Of a stretch of DNA of 64,000 nt, positions 60,287 to 64,000 are shown piece after piece; the first letter of the stretch is position 1, and each line of letters begins with the position of its first letter. The notes beneath the pieces are model-generated. The model searched no databases, had not been told where the DNA came from, and saw only the letters and a program-made list of their open reading frames with translations. Made by a program: the position numbers and the translations under genes. Source of the stretch: JAIVGV01 sp036389335 (GTDB lineage: Bacteria > Acidobacteriota > Blastocatellia > Pyrinomonadales > Pyrinomonadaceae). The stretch is taken from contig DASVQC010000082.1 in the NCBI GenBank assembly GCA_036389335.1, forward strand, positions 32,533 to 96,532. The letters run 5' to 3'.

Positions 60287-60515
60287 ACCGCCTCACACGA
60301 ACGCACGAACGCAGCGCCTTCTTCGACGAAGGCGCGCTCCCTTTCCCGACCCCGCGCCTCAACTCGCCCCGACTCGCCGTTGTCCGAAGACAGGGCAAAG
60401 CCGTCGTGCGTTTCCGTACATCGCGGGCGGCGCGCGTCTTCCCGCGCACACGCCGCGCGCGCGCATTCGGCTCTCAGTTAAAGACTTCCCCGGCGGGCGA
60501 CCGGGGCGCGCCCCG

Positions 60516-60532
60516 TTGGCACGGGCGTTGCC
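60516..60532 (+). promoter_or_regulatory. Near-perfect sigma-54 promoter for CsbD-like gene
   Basis: TTGGCACGGGCGTTGCC matches the RpoN consensus (TGGCACG-N4-TTGC) with GG-N10-GC spacing exact. The predicted start site is near 60544, about 45 bases before the CsbD start, which carries GGAGG. Confidence 0.75.
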
Positions 60533-60590
60533 GAGTCTCTGACATGAGCGGGGCGGTCGCCGCCAATTTTCTGCACGGAGGAATCAACCG

Positions 60591-60803
60591 ATGGGCTTAC
60601 CGAATGAAGACGAGATGAAGGGCAAAATGGATCAGGCGTCGGGCGCGATCAAGGACAAGGTCGGCGAGATGACCGGCGACCGCGATCTCGAAGAGCGCGG
60701 CGAGGCGCAGCGCGCCGGCGGCAACATCCAAGAGGGCTTCGGCACCGCGCGCCGCAAAGTCGGCGACGCCATCGAAGACGTCGGCGACGCGATCAAGAGA
60801 TAG
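60591..60803 (+). CDS. CsbD family stress protein
   Basis: A 70-residue, highly charged helical protein. MKGKMDQASGAIKDKVGEMTGDRDLEERGEAQRAGG is the CsbD signature, followed by a Gly/Asp-rich helix (RRKVGDAIEDVGDAIKR). The family is induced by general stress in other bacteria; its mechanism is unclear. GGAGG precedes the ATG. Convergent neighbour is another stress protein, with a heptamer element between. Confidence 0.93.
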   Translation: MGLPNEDEMKGKMDQASGAIKDKVGEMTGDRDLEERGEAQRAGGNIQEGFGTARRKVGDAIEDVGDAIKR

Positions 60804-60998
60804 CTCGTAGCTGTTAGCTGTTAGCTGTTAGCTATTAGCTGTCAGCCAGCAGATGATCAGCAAGAAAGGGTCGGCCACTCTTCAGTCGCCGACCCTCCCT
60901 CTTTGGCCCAAGCCATACCAAATACTAATCGCCGACCGGGTGGTCGCTATCAGTTAATAGCTCTTAGCTAAAGGCTAATAGCTAACAGCTAACAGCTA
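60801..60998. repeat. Heptamer element TAGCTGT...ACAGCTA filling a convergent gap
   Basis: The left block has five 7-bp units (TAGCTGT x3, TAGCTAT, TAGCTGT) from about 60808. The right block has six units (AATAGCT, CTTAGCT, AAAGGCT, AATAGCT, AACAGCT, AACAGCT). The middle holds a GTCGG-type hairpin. The CsbD stop (TAG, 60801-60803) touches its left end, and the DUF1269 stop (TAG, 60996-60998) is inside its right end. Confidence 0.9.
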
Positions 60999-61496
60999 CT
61001 CCTGCCTCACGTGCTCCGCGCCGAGGTCTGCGAGGAGGCGTTCGAGCACGTCGGAGTCCTCGTCCGACTTGGCCTCGACGCCGATCAGGATGCCGCCGAC
61101 GTGCAGGCCCGCCTCGTAAACGCGCGCGCGGTGTTCGGGGATGCCGACGCCGACGAGCGCGCCGATCAGTCCGCCAGCCGCGCCGCCCGCGCCCGCCCCG
61201 ACGAGCGCCGCCGCTAGTGGCCCCGCGATGACGACGCCCAGACCCGGCAGCACGACGTTCGTCCCGACCGCGAGGATCGCGGCGATGACCGCGCCGAGCG
61301 TGCCGCCGACCGCCCCTCCGATCCCCGCCCCGTCCGCCGCGTGCGTGCCCGTCTCGATGGCGAACTCCTTGGTGCGCGTCGCGTCAGACATCAGCACGCT
61401 GATCTCCTCGCGCGTGTAGCCGCGCTTGATGAGCGCGTCCACCGCCGCCTCCGCCGCCACGCGCGTCTTGAACAGGCCCGTCACGAGCTTTGCCAT
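60996..61496 (-). CDS. DUF1269-like general-stress membrane-associated protein
   Basis: A 166-residue protein. LVTGLFKTRVAAEAAVDALIKRGYTREEISVLMSD is a ferredoxin-like unit seen in heat-shock-17M-type proteins; a long Gly/Ala-rich hydrophobic hairpin (about residues 65-115, GAVGGTLGAVIAAILAVGTN) and a second unit (GILIGVEAKSDEDSDVLERLLADLGAEHV) follow. GAGGGG precedes the ATG. Likely a stress-linked membrane protein; function unknown. Confidence 0.82.
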   Translation of the reverse strand: MAKLVTGLFKTRVAAEAAVDALIKRGYTREEISVLMSDATRTKEFAIETGTHAADGAGIGGAVGGTLGAVIAAILAVGTNVVLPGLGVVIAGPLAAALVGAGAGGAAGGLIGALVGVGIPEHRARVYEAGLHVGGILIGVEAKSDEDSDVLERLLADLGAEHVRQE

Positions 61497-61633
61497 TCGC
61501 CCCTCACCCCGCGTTAAAATTTTCCCACACTCTACGCCCCGCGCCGCCGCCGATCAACTCGCGCGCGGGCGCGGGACACGCCGCCGGAAATTGTTGTAAG
61601 GTGTTCGCAACCGGGATCAGGGAGGGCGTTTAA

Positions 61634-62317
61634 ATGAGCAGGGCTGTGATCTTCGACGTGGACGGCACGCTCGTCGATTCGGTCGATCTGCACGCGCGCG
61701 CGTGGCAGGAGGCGTTCCGCAAGTTCGGACGCGAGGTCGAGTTCGAAAGGGTGCGCCACGAGATCGGCAAGGGCGGCGATCAGTTGATGCCCGTCTTCTT
61801 CTCCGCAGAAGAACTCGACAAGTTCGGCGACGAGATGGAGAAGCACCGCGGCGAAATCTACAAGCGCGCATACCTCCCGCACGTGCGCCCGTTCCCGAAA
61901 GTCCGCGAGCTGTTCGAGCGCATCCGGCGCGACGGCAACCGCGTCGCCCTCGCCTCGTCGGCGAAGGAGGACGAACTCGGAGTTTACAAAGACCTCGCGA
62001 ACATCTCAGACCTCGTCGAGGAGGAGACTTCCAAGGACGACGTGGCGAAGTCGAAGCCGCACCCGGACATCTTCGCCGCCGCGCTCGCGCGCCTCGGCGA
62101 CGCCACCGCCGCGCGCGCCGTCGTCGTCGGCGACACGCCGTGGGACGCCAAGGCCGCGGGCAAAATAAACTTGAAGACCGTCGGCGTCCTCTGCGGCGGC
62201 TTCCCCGAGGCCGAGCTGCGCGCCGCGGGCTGCGTGGCCGTCTTCCGCGACCCCGCCGACCTCCTCGCGCGCTACGAGCAGACGCCGTTTTCGCGTTCGT
62301 GGGCGGCGACCACGTAA
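61634..62317 (+). CDS. HAD-superfamily phosphatase
   Basis: A 227-residue HAD hydrolase (beta-phosphoglucomutase/phosphoglycolate phosphatase-like subgroup). D8 and D10 in FDVDGTLVDS are the nucleophile and acid. A helical cap domain is at about residues 20-85. VALASSAKEDEL has motif II, SKPHPDIFAAAL the motif III lysine, VVGDTPWDAKAA motif IV. GGGAGGG precedes the ATG. The phosphorylated substrate is unknown. The next gene starts 3 bases later. Confidence 0.93.
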   Translation: MSRAVIFDVDGTLVDSVDLHARAWQEAFRKFGREVEFERVRHEIGKGGDQLMPVFFSAEELDKFGDEMEKHRGEIYKRAYLPHVRPFPKVRELFERIRRDGNRVALASSAKEDELGVYKDLANISDLVEEETSKDDVAKSKPHPDIFAAALARLGDATAARAVVVGDTPWDAKAAGKINLKTVGVLCGGFPEAELRAAGCVAVFRDPADLLARYEQTPFSRSWAATT

Positions 62318-62320
62318 GCC

Positions 62321-63865
62321 ATGACGAGACGGCTGCCATCCATCTTCATCGCGTCGCTCCTGCTCTGCTCTGCCGCCGCCGCGCAGATCGTCAACTCCGT
62401 GCGCGAGTACCGGCGCGCGAACGAGCGGCGCATCCTCTCGGAGTTCGTCCAACTGCTCTCGCTCCCGAACGTCGCCTCCGACCGCGAGAACATCCGCAAG
62501 AACGCCGCGCGCCTCGTCGAGATGATGACCGCCCGCGGCCTCAGCCCGCGCCTGCTCGAAGCCGCGACCGCGGGCGTCCCGCCCGCCGTCTACGGCGAGT
62601 GGAGAGTCCCCGGCGCGACGCGCACCGTCGTCTTCTACGCGCACTACGACGGCCAGCCGACCGACCCCGCGAAGTGGGTGGGAACGCGACCCTGGGAGCC
62701 GACGCTGCGCGACGCGCCGTTCGAGTCGGGCGGGAAAATTCTGCCGCCGCCCGCGGCCTCCGATCCGCTCAACCCCGAATGGCGTCTCTACGCGCGCTCG
62801 TCCTCGGACGACAAGGCGGGCGTGATGGCGATCCTCACCGCCTTCGACGCGCTCAAGGCCCGCGGCGTCGCGCCCACCGTCAATCTAAAATTCTTCTTCG
62901 AGGGCGAAGAGGAGGCGGGCTCGCCGCACATCGTCGAGATCATGTCGCGCCACAAAGACGTGCTCGCGTCCGACGCGTGGATCATCTGCGACGGCCCCGT
63001 CCACCAGTCCGGTCGCAAGCAGGTCGTCTTCGGCGTGCGCGGCGACACGAACGTGGACGTGACCGTCTACGGCGCGAAGCGACCGCTGCACAGCGGCCAC
63101 TACGGCAACTGGTCGCCGAACCCCGCGATGATCCTCGCCAAGCTGCTCGCCACGATGAAAGACGACGCCGGGCGCGTGACGATCCCCGGCTGGTACGACG
63201 GCGTGGAGCCGCTCGGGGAGGCCGAACGGCGCGCCCTCGCCGACGCGCCAGCCTACGACGAACAACTGAAGAAGGAGCTGGGCGTCGCGCGGCCCGAAGG
63301 CGCGGGCAAGTCTCTGCTCGAACTGATCAACCAGCCCTCGCTCAACGTCAACGGGCTCGCGAGCGCCGAGACCGGCGCGCTCTCGCGCAACGTCATCCCG
63401 ACGACCGCCACCGCCGCGCTCGACCTCCGCCTCGTCAAGGGCAACGACTACCGCCGGCAGGTCGAGCGCCTCGTCGCGCACATTAAAAGAGAGGGCTTTT
63501 ACGTCGTCGATCACGATCCGACCGACGCCGAGCGCGCGGCCCACCCGCTCGTCGCGAAAGTGACGCACCGCGCGGGCGGCTACAACGCCGAGCGCACGCC
63601 GATGGACTTGCCCGTCTCGCGCTCGGTCGTCGAGGCCGTGCAGGCGACCTCCGGCGAGAAGATCGTGCGGATGCCCACGCTCGGCGGCAGCCTCCCGCTC
63701 TCGCTCATCCGCGAGACGCTGAATGTGCCGACGATCACCGTCCCCGTCGCCAACTACGACAACAACCAGCACGCCGAGAACGAAAACATCCGCCTCCAAA
63801 ACCTCTGGGACGGCATCGACACCTACGCCGCGCTGATGACGATGCGCCCGCCCGCGAAGAAATGA
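62321..63865 (+). CDS. Exported M20 family metallopeptidase
   Basis: A 514-residue protein with a signal peptide (SIFIASLLLCSAAAAQ). Metal-binding residues sit in VVFYAHYDGQPTD (His, Asp), YARSSSDDKAGVMAI (bridging Asp), FFFEGEEEAGSPH (catalytic Glu) and DGPVHQSGRKQVVFGVRG (Asp). A lid domain occupies about residues 235-400, and NNQHAENENIRLQN supplies the final His. It is a dipeptidase or carboxypeptidase. An IS200-type element begins immediately after its stop codon. Confidence 0.93.
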   Translation: MTRRLPSIFIASLLLCSAAAAQIVNSVREYRRANERRILSEFVQLLSLPNVASDRENIRKNAARLVEMMTARGLSPRLLEAATAGVPPAVYGEWRVPGATRTVVFYAHYDGQPTDPAKWVGTRPWEPTLRDAPFESGGKILPPPAASDPLNPEWRLYARSSSDDKAGVMAILTAFDALKARGVAPTVNLKFFFEGEEEAGSPHIVEIMSRHKDVLASDAWIICDGPVHQSGRKQVVFGVRGDTNVDVTVYGAKRPLHSGHYGNWSPNPAMILAKLLATMKDDAGRVTIPGWYDGVEPLGEAERRALADAPAYDEQLKKELGVARPEGAGKSLLELINQPSLNVNGLASAETGALSRNVIPTTATAALDLRLVKGNDYRRQVERLVAHIKREGFYVVDHDPTDAERAAHPLVAKVTHRAGGYNAERTPMDLPVSRSVVEAVQATSGEKIVRMPTLGGSLPLSLIRETLNVPTITVPVANYDNNQHAENENIRLQNLWDGIDTYAALMTMRPPAKK

Positions 63866-63869
63866 ACTG

Positions 63870-63889
63870 CCGCGCTGCAAGCAGCGCGG
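63870..63889. mobile_element. Subterminal hairpin of IS200/IS605-type element
   Basis: CCGCGCTGC/GCAGCGCGG arms (63870-63878 and 63881-63889) around AA. They lie 3 bases before the transposase stop, as expected for the right-end hairpin of IS200-type elements, which lack inverted terminal repeats. Confidence 0.6.
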
Positions 63890-63891
63890 TA

Positions 63892-64000
63892 TCAAAATAA
63901 ATCCAGTTGGCCGTTACCTGTGAACTGACCCTGTTGTCGCACGTAATTCTTAATCATTTGCTCGTTGCCATGCGCGCCGACGGTCGTGATGAAATACCCG
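63892..64000 (-). CDS. tnpA: IS200/IS605-type Y1 transposase TnpA, C-terminal fragment
   Basis: The minus strand from the window end reads GYFITTVGAHGNEQMIKNYV and continues RQQGQFTGNGQLDLF to a TGA. This is the C-terminal helix of Y1-type (IS200/IS605 or REP-associated) transposases; the tyrosine in EQMIKNYVRQQ is in the position of the catalytic nucleophile. The N-terminal part is off the window. It is the only trace of a mobile element in the window. Confidence 0.8.
   Translation of the reverse strand, partial: GYFITTVGAHGNEQMIKNYVRQQGQFTGNGQLDLF

Larger units (their letters stand above)
60223..60590. other. 368-base intergenic region upstream of csbD-like gene
   Basis: Contains the terminator 60244-60286 and the sigma-54 promoter 60516-60532; otherwise unremarkable. 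Small frames here are shadows. Confidence 0.5.

Noticed and set aside
1..64000. tRNA, rRNA or tmRNA genes
   Set aside because: No cloverleaf-like or rRNA-like stretch was recognised in any gap; short tRNAs could be missed by eye.

Overview
The window is GC-rich (roughly two thirds G+C by eye) bacterial chromosome, densely packed with genes on both strands. Several families point to Acidobacteriota: large Oar-like TonB-dependent receptors with an N-terminal carboxypeptidase-regulatory domain, a secreted VWA protein of the VWFA-related Acidobacterial-domain type, an M61 glycyl aminopeptidase, a DUF5117/DUF4953-type zinc protease and paired S41 proteases. A class such as Blastocatellia is plausible but is inference. 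I saw no rRNA, tRNA or CRISPR array.

Layout. 1-2.4 kb: the C-terminus of a trans-sulfuration PLP enzyme, a PhzF-like protein and a SpoIIM-type membrane protein. 2.6-15 kb: a split MoxR/DUF58 module (DUF58, MoxR, DUF4350, DUF4129 and a polytopic membrane protein) mixed with M61 and metzincin proteases, a methanethiol-methyltransferase-like membrane enzyme and a small four-helix-bundle gene sitting inside a repeat. 15.5-27.2 kb: a secreted protein, then two giant TonB-dependent receptors flanking a VWA protein. 27.5-38.6 kb: DUF512 protein, single-domain response regulator, alanine dehydrogenase, a low-GC orphan gene, aldehyde dehydrogenase, HtrA protease, DMT transporter, zinc alcohol dehydrogenase-like protein and small proteins (KOW, glutaredoxin-like). 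38.7-45.9 kb: purF, purM and purN, interrupted by a coiled-coil repeat protein, a ComEC-like metallo-beta-lactamase and DUF3006. 46-55.3 kb: methyltransferase, tyrS, SnoaL-like protein, Tat-exported sulfatase, RDD protein, two S41 proteases and a thiolase. 55.4-64 kb: a third TonB-dependent receptor, the stress proteins CsbD and DUF1269, a HAD phosphatase, an M20 peptidase, and the C-terminus of an IS200/IS605-type transposase running off the window end.

How the genes work together. Much of the content is cell-envelope work: import through TonB receptors, periplasmic proteolysis and quality control (HtrA, S41, M61, M20), and a MoxR-VWA chaperone-like module whose members (MoxR, DUF58, DUF4350, DUF4129, SpoIIM, RDD) are scattered here instead of forming one operon. 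The purine genes supply three steps of IMP synthesis.

The most unusual feature is between the genes. Many intergenic gaps are filled almost exactly by large palindromes built from 7-bp units (GTGACRG-, GTCMGTY- and TAGCTGT-like). They often abut or overlap start and stop codons and take the place of a Shine-Dalgarno sequence. A second palindrome family occurs three times, once as a GC-shifted version. Three sigma-54-type (GG-N10-GC) promoters can also be read directly: one near-perfect before csbD and two in front of TonB receptors.
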